A stretch of DNA of 64,000 bases from Acidovorax delafieldii (GTDB lineage Bacteria > Pseudomonadota > Gammaproteobacteria > Burkholderiales > Burkholderiaceae_C). The notes beneath the pieces are model-generated. The model worked only from the letters and a program-made list of their open reading frames with translations, searched no databases and was not told the DNA's origin. Shown here piece after piece: positions 39,793 through 48,560 of the stretch (positions are counted from its first letter, which is position 1; every line of letters starts with the position of its first letter). A program made the position numbers and the translations under genes. The DNA lies in assembly GCA_002377855.1 (NCBI GenBank), contig DFQQ01000008.1:1-64000 (forward strand), read 5' to 3'.

Positions 39793-40701
39793 TCAATCGT
39801 CGCCGCGCAAAGCTGCGCGCAGCTTGGCACCCAGTTCTGGCTTGCCTGCAAAGGGGTCGGTGGGGTTGCGCACCTGCAGCACATCTTCCATGCGCGTCTG
39901 CACCGAAGCCAGCGCCTGCGGGTGGCTGTAGATGTAGAACTGGCCTTGCGCGGCTGCGTCAAACACCTTCTGGGCTACCTCGGCTGCCGTGACCTTGCCG
40001 CTACCCACAGCCTTGTCGCTCATGGCCTGGCCGATGAGCTGGCTCTTGGTGGGCTTTTCAGAAGGCAGGTCCTGCGGGCGGTTGCGGTGGCTCTGGCTGA
40101 TGCCGGTGGGCACAAAGTAGGGGCACAGCACGCTCGCACCGATCTGGTCAGTGACGAGCGAAAGGTCTTGGTACAGCGTTTCAGACAGCGACACCACGGC
40201 GTGCTTGCTCACGTTGTAGATACCCATGTTGGGCGCGTTCAGCAGTCCCGCCATGCTGGCCGTGTTGATGATGTGGCCGCGCCACGCGGGGTCGGCCTTG
40301 GCCGCCGCCAGCATCATGGGGGTGAACAGGCGCACGCCGTGCACCACGCCCCACAGGTTCACGCCCAGCACCCATTCCCAGTCTTTGACGGAGCTCTCCC
40401 ACACCAGGCCACCAGCGCCCACGCCGGCGTTGTTGAACACCAGATGGGGGGCGCCAAAGCGCTGCTGCACGTCAGCGGCCAGTTGCTCCATTTGGGCAGC
40501 GTTCGACACATCGACCTTGCGGGCCAGCACCTGGCTGCCTGCGGCCTGCATCTCGGCAGCGGCGGCGTCGAGTGCGTCCTGTTGCACATCTACCAGGACC
40601 AGGTTCATGCCCAGGCGGGCGCCGATGCGGGCACACTCCAGCCCAAAGCCCGAGCCTGCGCCGGTCAGTACGGCCGTCTTGCCTGCAAAGTTGTCGATCA
40701 T
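39793..40701 (-). CDS. SDR family NAD(P)-dependent oxidoreductase
   Basis: A 302-residue short-chain dehydrogenase. TGAGSGFG cofactor motif (residues 13-20), NNAGVGAGG, NTASMAGL (serine) and the catalytic YNVSK are present. The longer C-terminal part (SLIGQAMSDKAV..., after residue 220) is typical of a subgroup with ~300 residues. AAGGAGAC precedes the start. The substrate is unknown. Confidence 0.92.
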   Translation of the reverse strand: MIDNFAGKTAVLTGAGSGFGLECARIGARLGMNLVLVDVQQDALDAAAAEMQAAGSQVLARKVDVSNAAQMEQLAADVQQRFGAPHLVFNNAGVGAGGLVWESSVKDWEWVLGVNLWGVVHGVRLFTPMMLAAAKADPAWRGHIINTASMAGLLNAPNMGIYNVSKHAVVSLSETLYQDLSLVTDQIGASVLCPYFVPTGISQSHRNRPQDLPSEKPTKSQLIGQAMSDKAVGSGKVTAAEVAQKVFDAAAQGQFYIYSHPQALASVQTRMEDVLQVRNPTDPFAGKPELGAKLRAALRGDD

Positions 40702-40752
40702 TTTTTGTCTCCTTCAGTAAGTCGGTCGAAAAAGGGCGAATGCCGTCAATCG

Positions 40753-40862
40753 GGCACGCCCCCCGCGCGGGACGCCAAGCAAGGGCCTGAGCCGGCCGCA
40801 CCGCCCCGCAGCGAGGCGCCATACCCTTTCAGAAAAGGGGAAGCGACGCAGCTGCTCAGGTG
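40753..40862 (-). repeat. Second dispersed repeat type, copy 1
   Basis: Minus-strand reading CTGAGCAGC..CTTCCCCTT..GGTGCGGCCGGCTCAGGCCCTTGC. It shares this order of blocks with 43975-44082. Its left part as read contains the stop codon of the GST gene. Confidence 0.55.
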
Positions 40863-41788
40863 GATGCCCTCAAGACATATCCGATGCGCGGAAAGTGCAC
40901 ATGCACCGTGCCCGCGCGCGGGTCATCACGGCGCAGGGTGTAGCGCGTGCGGGTGGCCGCCAGCAGTTCGCCCTCGGTCACTTCGGTGCCAAAGCTCTCC
41001 GCAGCAATTTGCACTTGGCTGCCCAGCGCGATGCCGTGCTCGTCCTGAAAAATGTCGTCCAGCAGCGGCATGGGATCGGCCCCGGCCGCCACGGTGATCG
41101 CATCTGCGGCGTTGAACTTTTCCATGCGCCCCTGGCCCAGTGCTTCGATGCGGTCCATCCACTCCAGCACGGCCGGGGTGGCGTCGAAGATGTCGTCCAT
41201 CAGTGGCACCACGCGGCGAGTGAACCACAGCGGGTGGTAAGCGGCAAAGTCGGCCACGCAGGGCTCGGTGCCGAAGAGAAAGTCGTGCTCTTCCACCATG
41301 TGCGCAATGCGCCGCAGGTACGAACGGTAGGCCGCAGTGGCGTCTTGCGGACGCTGGCGCACCATGCCTGCGCTCATGGCTTTGCGGTCGTCGGCAAATG
41401 CCTGGGCAGCAGTGGGCGGCAGGCTGGCAAACAGCATCTCGGCCCCCCTGGGCTGCAGGTTGTAGGCCATGGCTGCCCAGAACAGCGTGGTGTCTGCCCA
41501 CTGGGCAAATACGCGCGATACACCCTTGAGGTGCGGGGGGTACAGCACTGGCTCGGGCTGGATGTGCTCCAGCACATTACAGATCAGCGCGGTATCGCAG
41601 TAAATATCGGCGCCCACCTGCAGCACGGGCGTCTTGCGATACCCACCCGTCAGGGCCGCCAAGTCAGGCTTGGGGCTGACGCTGGGGATGATGACGGACT
41701 TCCACGCCAATTGTTTGAACCCCAGCACCGAGCGGATCTTTTGCGCAAAGGGCGATGAGGGGTAGTGGTGAAGGATCAGGGCAGACAT
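40856..41788 (-). CDS. Glutathione S-transferase family protein
   Basis: A 310-residue protein with an N-terminal thioredoxin-like domain (LILHHYPSSPFAQKIRSVLGFKQLAW; S/P-F-x-x-K pattern) including YRKTPVLQVGADIYCDTALI, the cis-proline and glutathione-contact region. An all-helical C-terminal domain follows and the extra ~90 residues at the end are longer than typical GSTs. AGGAGA precedes the start. Function is general: conjugation or isomerisation with glutathione. Confidence 0.9.
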   Translation of the reverse strand: MSALILHHYPSSPFAQKIRSVLGFKQLAWKSVIIPSVSPKPDLAALTGGYRKTPVLQVGADIYCDTALICNVLEHIQPEPVLYPPHLKGVSRVFAQWADTTLFWAAMAYNLQPRGAEMLFASLPPTAAQAFADDRKAMSAGMVRQRPQDATAAYRSYLRRIAHMVEEHDFLFGTEPCVADFAAYHPLWFTRRVVPLMDDIFDATPAVLEWMDRIEALGQGRMEKFNAADAITVAAGADPMPLLDDIFQDEHGIALGSQVQIAAESFGTEVTEGELLAATRTRYTLRRDDPRAGTVHVHFPRIGYVLRAST

Positions 41789-41878
41789 GGCGAAATCTCC
41801 TGTACGGCGTTTTCAACTGAACGCACTTGCCGTGCGCACTGCGGCATCGCAAGCACTTAGGTGCGCATGGCCACCTGT

Positions 41879-42376
41879 TCAGCCTTGCTCCACCGGTGGG
41901 GTCCACAGCATCTCGATGTGGGGAATGTCGTCTTCGAGGTATTCGTCCGAAACGGCCACAAAGCCCAGGCTGCCGTAAAAGCGCTGCAGGTGCGCCTGCG
42001 CGCTGATGCGCACCGCCCTGCCCGGCCACACACGTCTGCAATGGGCCAGCCCTTCGGCCACCAATGCGCGCCCGGTGCCATTGCCCCTTGCCTCCTTCGC
42101 AGTGACCACGCGGCCAATGGACGGCTCTGCGTAGCTCACGCCCGGGTCCACCACGCGCAGGCAGGCCTGCAGTGCGCCCGCAGCGTCGTAGCCCAGCAAG
42201 TGCCACGATTGTTTGTCGGCACCGTCCGGGTCTTGGTATGGCCCTTGCTCCAGGATGAACACCTTGCAACGCAGGGCCAGCGCGTCATGCAGGGCATGCA
42301 CACCCAGGTCGTCAAAGCGAGCCCATTGCCAGCGTAGCGCGGGCTCGCTGCGCACAGAGGGGTCGGTCGCCGCCAT
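41879..42376 (-). CDS. GNAT family N-acetyltransferase, ElaA-like
   Basis: A 165-residue acetyltransferase. LHDALALRCKVFILEQGPYQDPDGADKQSWHLLGY resembles ElaA, and the acetyl-CoA loop reads GRVVTAKEARGNGTGRALVAEGL. The ATG overlaps the stop of the upstream MDR gene by one base (TGATG), so the pair is translationally coupled. Substrate unknown. Confidence 0.9.
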   Translation of the reverse strand: MAATDPSVRSEPALRWQWARFDDLGVHALHDALALRCKVFILEQGPYQDPDGADKQSWHLLGYDAAGALQACLRVVDPGVSYAEPSIGRVVTAKEARGNGTGRALVAEGLAHCRRVWPGRAVRISAQAHLQRFYGSLGFVAVSDEYLEDDIPHIEMLWTPPVEQG

Positions 42377-43392
42377 CAGATCAGCTTGACGAGTTGCTTG
42401 CCGAAGTTCTTGCCCTTGAGCAGGCCGAGGAACGCCTCGGGCGCAGCCGCAATGCCTTGCGCAATGGTTTCACGCGGGCGCAGCTTGCCGGTGCCCACCA
42501 GCATACCCAGCTCCTTGAGCGCGTCGGGCCACACTTCCATGTGCTCGCTGACGATGAAGCCTTCGATCTTCATGCGGTTGATGAGGATGAGCGCGGGGTT
42601 GGACATGGGCAGAGGCGCACCGTCGTAGCCCGCGATCATGCCGCACAGGGCGATGCGGCTGAAGGCGTTCATGCGCAGCATGACGGCATCCATGATCCAG
42701 CCACCCACGTTTTCAAAGTAGCCATCGATGCCGTTCGGGCAGGCTTCCTTCAGGGCCTTGGACATGGCTTTCACATCCCCATGCACCTTGTAATCAATGC
42801 AAGCGTCAAAGCCGAGCTCTTCCACCGCGTACTTGCACTTGTCGGTGCCGCCCGCAATACCCACCACGCGGCAGCCACGGGCTTTGGCCAGCGCGGCAAA
42901 GGCGCTGCCCACTGCGCCGGTGGCGGCGCTCACCACCACGGTGTCGCCTTCTTTGGGGGCAATGATCTTGACCAGACCGTACCAGGCCGTCACGCCAGGC
43001 ATGCCCACCGCGCCCAGGTAGTGCGACAGCGGCACGTGGGTGGTGTCCACCTTGCGCAGCGCACCCACGGCGTTGCCGTCGACCACGCTGTACTCCTGCC
43101 AGCCGCCCATGCCCACCACCTTGTCGCCCACGGCGTACTTGGCGTTGCGGCTTTCCACCACCTCGCCCACGGTGCCGCCAATCATCACTTCGCCCAGGGG
43201 CTGCGATGCCGCGTAGCTCTTGCTCTCGTTCATGCGGCCACGCATGTAAGGGTCCAGGCTCAGGTAGTGGTGGCGCACCAGCACTTGGCCTTCTGCCAAC
43301 GCAGGGGTCTCTGCCGACACCAGCTTGAAGTTGCTGGCTACGGCTTCGCCCTGGGGGCGGTTGTCGAGGACGATCTGCTGATTGAGGGGCAT
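42376..43392 (-). CDS. NADP-dependent MDR oxidoreductase (CurA/YncB-like)
   Basis: A 338-residue zinc-free medium-chain reductase. Seen: VRHHYLSLDPYMRGRMNESKSYA, GMPGVTAWYGLVKIIAPKEGDTVVVSAATGAVGS (cofactor site), GIAGGTDKCKYAVEELGFDACIDYK and GYFENVGG. Relatives reduce the double bond of enones such as curcumin or leukotrienes. AAGGAG precedes the start. Confidence 0.94.
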   Translation of the reverse strand: MPLNQQIVLDNRPQGEAVASNFKLVSAETPALAEGQVLVRHHYLSLDPYMRGRMNESKSYAASQPLGEVMIGGTVGEVVESRNAKYAVGDKVVGMGGWQEYSVVDGNAVGALRKVDTTHVPLSHYLGAVGMPGVTAWYGLVKIIAPKEGDTVVVSAATGAVGSAFAALAKARGCRVVGIAGGTDKCKYAVEELGFDACIDYKVHGDVKAMSKALKEACPNGIDGYFENVGGWIMDAVMLRMNAFSRIALCGMIAGYDGAPLPMSNPALILINRMKIEGFIVSEHMEVWPDALKELGMLVGTGKLRPRETIAQGIAAAPEAFLGLLKGKNFGKQLVKLI

Positions 43393-43405
43393 GGGAACTC
43401 CTTTT

Positions 43406-43466
43406 GCTATTGATTCGATAGCTACTGGCGCTTTACCAGAAAGCGCTAGAAGCCGAAAATACTTGA
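43406..43466 (+). repeat. Dispersed hairpin repeat, copy J
   Basis: GCTATTGATTCGATAGCTAC-TGGCGCTTTACCAGAAAGCGCTAGAAGCC, both arms intact, in the leader of the MDR oxidoreductase gene. Confidence 0.88.
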
Positions 43467-43489
43467 GGCGCTTTCACGCACTGGCCTTC

Positions 43490-43921
43490 TCAATCCGTGG
43501 AAACGGCCTTGAGTTGGTTGATGTTGCGCCCGTCCACCGGCAAGCGCTTGACGTATTTGAAGGTGCCGGTGGCGTGGCTGCAGATGCGCCCAGCAGCGTC
43601 ATACACCGTACCTTCGGTGAAGGCCAGCGTGGCCGTGCGGTGGATCAACCGCCCCTTGGCCACCAGCGGGCCTTTGGCGGGCTGCATGAAGCTGGTTTTC
43701 ATCTCGATGGTGACCACGCCCATGTCGGGCGTGTCACTGCGGGCGGCTGTGGCCATGGTCACGTCCAGCAGCGTCATCGAAGCACCGCCGTGCGTCACGT
43801 CGAAAGAATTGAGGTGCTCGGGCTTGGCCTCGTAACGCAGCTCCGACTCACCGCCTTCCATGCGGTGCAAGGTGAAGCCCAGATGGGTGACAAAGGGGAT
43901 TTCGACGCCAAAACTATTCAA
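43490..43921 (-). CDS. Hotdog-fold thioesterase, PaaI family
   Basis: A 143-residue protein if started at TTG 43921, which has AAGGAA six bases upstream; a longer frame reaches 43984 without ribosome site. The hotdog signature HLNSFDVTHGGASMTLLDVTMATAARS and later MKTSFMQPAKGPLVAKGRLIHRT are clear. Such enzymes hydrolyse acyl-CoA or aryl-CoA thioesters, fitting the fatty-acid genes nearby. Confidence 0.88.
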   Translation of the reverse strand: MNSFGVEIPFVTHLGFTLHRMEGGESELRYEAKPEHLNSFDVTHGGASMTLLDVTMATAARSDTPDMGVVTIEMKTSFMQPAKGPLVAKGRLIHRTATLAFTEGTVYDAAGRICSHATGTFKYVKRLPVDGRNINQLKAVSTD

Positions 43922-43974
43922 AACAATTTCCTTGATACGCAAACTCAGAGACTGGCGCGGCCCATGCCAGAAAC

Positions 43975-44082
43975 CGCAGCGCAAGGGCCGTGGCCGGCCG
44001 CGCTGCCGCGCTGGCTGCCTCCCCTTCCCGGCGCTGCCGAGACAAGGGAGAAGTGCCGAAGCCGCTCAGGGGGATGTACTCT
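43975..44082 (-). repeat. Second dispersed repeat type, copy 2
   Basis: Minus-strand reading CCTGAGCGGCTTCGG..CTTCTCCCTT..CAGCGCGGCCGGCCACGG, then CCCTTGCGCTGCGG. It lies directly after the stop of the SDR gene and resembles 40753-40862. Confidence 0.55.
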
Positions 44083-44085
44083 AAT

Positions 44086-44886
44086 TCACCCACCGGTCAC
44101 CACGCTCACGCCGCCATCCACGGCCAGCCACTGCCCGGTGATGTGCTTGCCCGCGTCCGACGCATACAGCGCGCAGAGCCCCTTCAGGTCCTCGTCATCG
44201 CCCAGGCGGCCCAGCGGGGCGTGCGCGGCCAGGGCTTCCTCGCCCATCGCCTTCAACGTACCGACCGTCATCTTGCTGGGGAAAAAGCCTGGACAGATGG
44301 CATTCACACGGATGTTGTACTTACCCCATTCGGTCGCAAGGGCCCGGGTGAAGTTGATCACGGCGCCCTTGGACGTGTTGTAAGCGATGGTGTTCATGCC
44401 GCTCGGGTTGCCGCCCAGCCCGGCGATGGATGCCACGTTGATGATGCTGCCCTGCTTGCGGGCAATCATGCTGTGCTTGGCGATGTGCTGGCTCAGGATG
44501 AAATAGCCGCGCACGTTGAGGTTCATTACCTTGTCCCAGGCTTCCACCGGATGGTCTTCAGCGGGCGAGCCCCAGGCGGCTCCCGCGTTGTTGACCAGAA
44601 TGTCCACATGGCCCAGGCGTTGCAGGGTCTCGTCGGCAAGCCGGCGCGTGTCTGCCTCGTTGGCACAGTCGGCGGCAATCCACTGCGCGTCAATTCCCGC
44701 AGCCTTCAGTTCGGCCACCGCTTCTTCCAGGTCCGATGCCTTGCGCGAGCTCACCAGCACCTTGGCTCCCGCCTCCCCCAGTGCATGGGCGAGCTGCAAC
44801 CCCAGGCCGCGCGAGCCCCCGGTGACCAAGGCGGTCTTCCCCGTCAGGTCGAACAATTGCTGGATGGTGCGTGGTGTCATGAACAT
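44086..44886 (-). CDS. SDR family oxidoreductase
   Basis: A 266-residue classical short-chain dehydrogenase: TGGSRGLG (residues 22-29), NNAGAAWG, NVASIAGL and YNTSK. The ending GQWLAVDGGVSVV is typical of FabG-like and gluconate dehydrogenase-type enzymes. AGGAGAC is next to ATG 44886. It is the last gene of the long fatty-acid block, so it may act on a hydroxyacyl or hydroxy-fatty-acid compound; this is inferred from position. Confidence 0.93.
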   Translation of the reverse strand: MFMTPRTIQQLFDLTGKTALVTGGSRGLGLQLAHALGEAGAKVLVSSRKASDLEEAVAELKAAGIDAQWIAADCANEADTRRLADETLQRLGHVDILVNNAGAAWGSPAEDHPVEAWDKVMNLNVRGYFILSQHIAKHSMIARKQGSIINVASIAGLGGNPSGMNTIAYNTSKGAVINFTRALATEWGKYNIRVNAICPGFFPSKMTVGTLKAMGEEALAAHAPLGRLGDDEDLKGLCALYASDAGKHITGQWLAVDGGVSVVTGG

Positions 44887-45037
44887 GTCTCCTGAAGTGT
44901 TTTGAGAGTGAGAAACTGATCAGCGGCCGAGCCGCGTCGAACTGATGGAAAGGCATTGTGCGAGGCGCACTGTACGAGGACTGTCACTTGCGTGTCGGGC
45001 GCGCACCGCGGCGCGGCGCCAGCGCCTATTGCTGGAG

Positions 45038-45226
45038 TTACGGCACGTCTGCCGGCATGCGCGCGCGCACTGCGATCAGCGCAACCCCGAACAAGGCAGC
45101 CACCGTGCCAGCCACTTGCAGGCCCCATCCCCAGGCCGCATCTGTGCGCGCCGTGGCAATGCCCAGAACCAGTGTAAGCAAGCCCGCGTAGATCAGCACC
45201 CAGATCAGTGCGTGCAACCGCCCCAT
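45038..45226 (-). CDS. Small two-helix membrane protein
   Basis: 62 residues: MGRLHALIWVLIYAGLLTLVLGIATA, a short loop with a Trp pair, then QVAGTVAALFGVALIAVRARM. Two membrane segments with positive ends. It begins 20 bp after the acyl-CoA dehydrogenase stop and could be co-translated. I do not recognise a family; the coding call rests on hydrophobic pattern and position. Confidence 0.55.
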   Translation of the reverse strand: MGRLHALIWVLIYAGLLTLVLGIATARTDAAWGWGLQVAGTVAALFGVALIAVRARMPADVP

Positions 45227-45246
45227 GGTGCGCCCCTGCGCCCCGG

Positions 45247-47112
45247 TCAAAAGGCTTCTTCCGGCAGGGTGGCGCATGTCGTGTCGCGCGTGCTGACCAC
45301 ACCCAGCCATGCGCCGATCTTCGGCAGTTCGTAGCGAAAGAAAAACTGCATGGCGCCCCAGCGACCCGCGCTGGCCGGCTGGGCCAAAGCGGCATCAACA
45401 GCCAACGTGGCCATCGCCAGCTCCAGCCACACCCATGCCAGCACGGTGTGACCGAAGGCTTGCATGTAAGGCACGGCATTGGCCAGCGCCTGCGTCGGCT
45501 CGCCAGTGGCCCAGGCCGCCTTGGTGGCGGCGCCCACCTGCTGCAGTGCGCCAGCCAATGCATTGGCGTGCGCCGCCAGCGCTGGCACCTGAAGGGCACG
45601 CTGCACCGTGTCGTTGATACGTCCCGCAAGCAGCTGCAGACCGCGGCCGTTTTCCATCAGCACCTTGCGACCCAGCAGGTCCATCGCCTGGATGCCGTGC
45701 GTGCCCTCGTGGATCATGTTCAGGCGGTTATCGCGCCAGTATTGCTCTACCGGGAAGTCGCGGGTGTAGCCATAGCCGCCGTGAATCTGGATGGCCAGAC
45801 TGTTGGCCTCCAGGCACCACTCGCTGGGCCAGCTCTTGGCGATGGGTGTGAGCACCTCCAGCAGCAGGCGGGCTTCGTCGGCCGCAGCGGCATCACCTGT
45901 GTGCTGCTCGTCCACCAACCGCGCACAGTACAGGTTCAGCGCCAGGGCGCCCTCTCCGTAGGCCTTCTGTGCCAGCAGCATGCGCTTGATGTCGGCGTGC
46001 TCAATCAGGCGCACCTGCGCAGCGCTGGCGTCTTTGCCCGCCTTGCCACCTGCAGACTGCAAGGGACGGCCCTGCGGCCGATTCTTGGCGTATTCGAGGC
46101 TGGCGTAATAGCCCGCCAAGCCCAGCATGGTGGCCGCCATGCCAATGCCGATGCGCGCCTCGTTCATCATGTGGAACATGCACTTGAGGCCTTCGCCCGG
46201 CTTGCCTACCAGGTACCCCACGGCACCCGGTTCGCCCCCCACGGGGTACTTGCCTTCGCCAAAGTTCAGCAGTGTGTTGGTAGTGCCGCGCCAGCCCAGC
46301 TTGTGGTTCAACCCTGCCAGGGCCACGTCGTTGCGCTCGCCCGTGAGTTGGCCTTCGTTGTCCACCAGCTTCTTGGGCACGATGAACAGCGAGATGCCCT
46401 TGACACCCGGCACCAGCTTGCCGTCCGGCCCTGGAATCTTTGCCAACACCAGGTGCACGATGTTCTCCGTCAGTTCATGGTCGCCAGAGCTGATCCACAT
46501 CTTGTTGCCCTTGAGGCGATAGCGCGGGCCCAGGGGTTCGCTCTCGAAATCGGCCCCATCGGGCACCGCGCGCGTGGCTACGTCTGACAGGGACGAGCCC
46601 GCTTGCGGCTCGGACAGGCACATGGTGCCCGACCAGCGGCCGTTGAATTCATTGAGCGCAAACACCCGCTTTTGCACATCGGTGCCGTGCACCATGAGCA
46701 AATTCGCGTTGCCCGATGTGAGCAGGTTCGAGCCAATGCTGATCGACGCCGCCGCAAAAAAACTGTTGGCCGCAGCCTCGACCGTGTAGGGCAGTTGCAT
46801 GCCTCCAATGTCATAGTCGTGCGCTGCACTCAGCAGCCCCGATTCGGCATAGGCGCGGCGCGCTTCGTACGTGGCCTGCGGCAGCACCACGCGCAGCGTG
46901 CCATCCGGCTCGGTTTCGGTGCGCGGCTCTTCGTTGTCTACCAAGCGGTTGAAGGGCGCATACTTTTCGCGGGCGATGCGCTCAGAGGTGTCCAGCACTG
47001 CATCGAAGGTTTCGCGGGCATGGTCCGCAAATCGCTCACGCACCGTGAGTGCATCGGCTTGCAACCAGCTGTAGAGCAGGAAATCGAGGGTGGAGCGCAG
47101 GGAGGTTGTCAT
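45247..47112 (-). CDS. Acyl-CoA dehydrogenase (DmdC-like, long form)
   Basis: A 621-residue flavoenzyme, ~230 residues longer than short ACADs. The N-terminal helix domain, GTMCLSEPQAGSSLSDVATRA (FAD/substrate), KMWISSGDHELTENIVHLVLA, and the C-terminal QIHGGYGYTRDFPVEQYWRDNRLNMIHEGTHGIQAMDLLGRK are standard; the extra C-terminal domain is that of the DmdC-like group. The catalytic Glu is probably in YEG/HEGTHGIQ. Electrons would go via ETF to ETF-QO. First step of beta-oxidation in this block. Confidence 0.95.
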   Translation of the reverse strand: MTTSLRSTLDFLLYSWLQADALTVRERFADHARETFDAVLDTSERIAREKYAPFNRLVDNEEPRTETEPDGTLRVVLPQATYEARRAYAESGLLSAAHDYDIGGMQLPYTVEAAANSFFAAASISIGSNLLTSGNANLLMVHGTDVQKRVFALNEFNGRWSGTMCLSEPQAGSSLSDVATRAVPDGADFESEPLGPRYRLKGNKMWISSGDHELTENIVHLVLAKIPGPDGKLVPGVKGISLFIVPKKLVDNEGQLTGERNDVALAGLNHKLGWRGTTNTLLNFGEGKYPVGGEPGAVGYLVGKPGEGLKCMFHMMNEARIGIGMAATMLGLAGYYASLEYAKNRPQGRPLQSAGGKAGKDASAAQVRLIEHADIKRMLLAQKAYGEGALALNLYCARLVDEQHTGDAAAADEARLLLEVLTPIAKSWPSEWCLEANSLAIQIHGGYGYTRDFPVEQYWRDNRLNMIHEGTHGIQAMDLLGRKVLMENGRGLQLLAGRINDTVQRALQVPALAAHANALAGALQQVGAATKAAWATGEPTQALANAVPYMQAFGHTVLAWVWLELAMATLAVDAALAQPASAGRWGAMQFFFRYELPKIGAWLGVVSTRDTTCATLPEEAF

Positions 47113-47152
47113 GCGTCAAATTATGAAAGGCGGAGCGGGCAAATCCGTGTCC

Positions 47153-47167
47153 GGTGCGTGACGCACC
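47153..47167. promoter_or_regulatory. Palindrome upstream of the acyl-CoA dehydrogenase gene
   Basis: GGTGCG-TGA-CGCACC, six-base perfect arms, 41-55 bp before the start codon. Candidate operator; no regulator known. Confidence 0.35.
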
Positions 47168-47237
47168 TGCGCAATGCGTGCCGGCCCCAGCCTGTGCAGG
47201 CAATAGATGCCTCATCGGCCATAGGGCGTCTATCCAT

Positions 47238-47270
47238 GAGCGCTAATAGCTATCAGATCAATAGCAAACA
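47238..47270 (-). repeat. Dispersed hairpin repeat, copy K
   Basis: Minus-strand reading GTTTGCTATTGATCTGATAGCTATTAGCGCTCATGG, very close to copy J in the left half. Confidence 0.7.
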
Positions 47271-47285
47271 AAATCAACAAAACAA

Positions 47286-47321
47286 ACGCCCTGGCAAACC
47301 TCTGCGGTCTGTCCAGGGCGT
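47286..47321 (-). terminator. Hairpin downstream of the thiolase gene
   Basis: ACGCCCTGG ... CCAGGGCGT with an interrupted T tract (TTTGTTTTG) on the minus strand, 25 bases after the thiolase stop. Probable but imperfect terminator. Confidence 0.55.
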
Positions 47322-47345
47322 GGGCCTTACTGCAACGCAGGCTGT

Positions 47346-48521
47346 TTACAGCACTTCAAAAATCCCGGCAGCGCCCATGCCACCGCCAATGCACATGGTC
47401 ACACAAACGCGCTTGGCGCCGCGGCGCTTGCCTTCGATGAGGGCGTGGCCCGTGAGGCGCTGGCCCGACACACCATAAGGGTGGCCCAGAGCAATGGCGC
47501 CGCCGTTCACGTTCAAGCGGTCGGCGGGGATGCCGAGCTTGTCGCGGCAGTACAGCACCTGCACGGCAAAGGCTTCGTTCAGCTCCCACAGATCAATGTC
47601 CTGCACCGTGAGGCCGAGCTTCTTGAGCACCTTGGGCACCGCAAATACGGGGCCGATGCCCATTTCGTCGGGCTCGCAGCCCGCCACTGCAAAGCCGAGG
47701 AAGCGCCCCAGGGGCTTGAGGCCCTTCTTGCTGGCGTACTCTTCGCTGGTGACCACGCAGGCGCCCGCGCCGTCACTGAACTGGCTGGCGTTGCCGGCGG
47801 AGATCAAGCCGCCGGGCAGTGCCGAACGCAGGCCCTGGATGGCCTCGACCGTCGTGCCTTCGCGTGTACCTTCGTCCTTGCTCACGGTGACCTGCTTGGT
47901 GATCAGGCCCAGCGTCTTGTCGGCAATGCCGGCCGTCACGGTGATGGGCGCGATTTCGGCATCGAACAGGCCAGCAGCCTGCGCAGCGCACGCCTTTTGC
48001 TGGCTGCCTGCACCGTATTCGTCCATAGCTTCGCGGCCGATGTTGTAGCGCTTGGCCACTTGTTCAGCGGTCTGCAGCATGCTCCAGTAGATCTCGGGCT
48101 TTTGCTTGGCCAGGGCCAGGTCCTGGATCATGTGCAGGTTCATCTCCTGCTGCACGCAGGAGATACTTTCGACCCCGCCTGCCACGAACACATCGGCCTC
48201 GCCCGCGATGATGCGCTGCGCTGCCATGGCAATGGTCTGCAGGCCCGACGAGCAGAAACGGTTGACGGTAACGCCCGATGTGGTGACAGGCAGGCCGGCC
48301 TTCAGCGCGATCTGGCGAGCGATGTTGCTGCCCGTGGCGCCTTCCGGCGTAGCGCAACCCATGATGACGTCGTCTACGTCAGCCCCATCAATGCCTGCAC
48401 GTTGCACGGCGTGCTGCACGGCGTGGCCGCCCAGCGTGGCGCCGTGGGTCATGTTGAAAGAGCCCTTCCAGCTTTTGGCAAGCGGCGTGCGGGCGGTGGA
48501 AACAATCACTGCGGATGTCAT
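47346..48521 (-). CDS. Acetyl-CoA C-acyltransferase (FadA-type thiolase)
   Basis: A 391-residue thiolase that splits 3-ketoacyl-CoA. Nucleophile in NRFCSSGLQTIAMAAQ (Cys ~90), GGAIALGHPYGVSGQRLTG and MCIGGGMGAAGIFEVL at the end. AAAGGAATTCAC precedes the ATG. It follows the FadJ-like gene by 39 bp, so the two form an operon performing the last steps of beta-oxidation. Confidence 0.95.
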   Translation of the reverse strand: MTSAVIVSTARTPLAKSWKGSFNMTHGATLGGHAVQHAVQRAGIDGADVDDVIMGCATPEGATGSNIARQIALKAGLPVTTSGVTVNRFCSSGLQTIAMAAQRIIAGEADVFVAGGVESISCVQQEMNLHMIQDLALAKQKPEIYWSMLQTAEQVAKRYNIGREAMDEYGAGSQQKACAAQAAGLFDAEIAPITVTAGIADKTLGLITKQVTVSKDEGTREGTTVEAIQGLRSALPGGLISAGNASQFSDGAGACVVTSEEYASKKGLKPLGRFLGFAVAGCEPDEMGIGPVFAVPKVLKKLGLTVQDIDLWELNEAFAVQVLYCRDKLGIPADRLNVNGGAIALGHPYGVSGQRLTGHALIEGKRRGAKRVCVTMCIGGGMGAAGIFEVL

Positions 48522-48560
48522 GTGAATTCCTTTATTCGGTAATGCGGTGCACGCAGCTGT

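Noticed and set aside
47445..48542. Long open frame opposite the FadA-type thiolase
   Set aside because: Antisense shadow; no domain.
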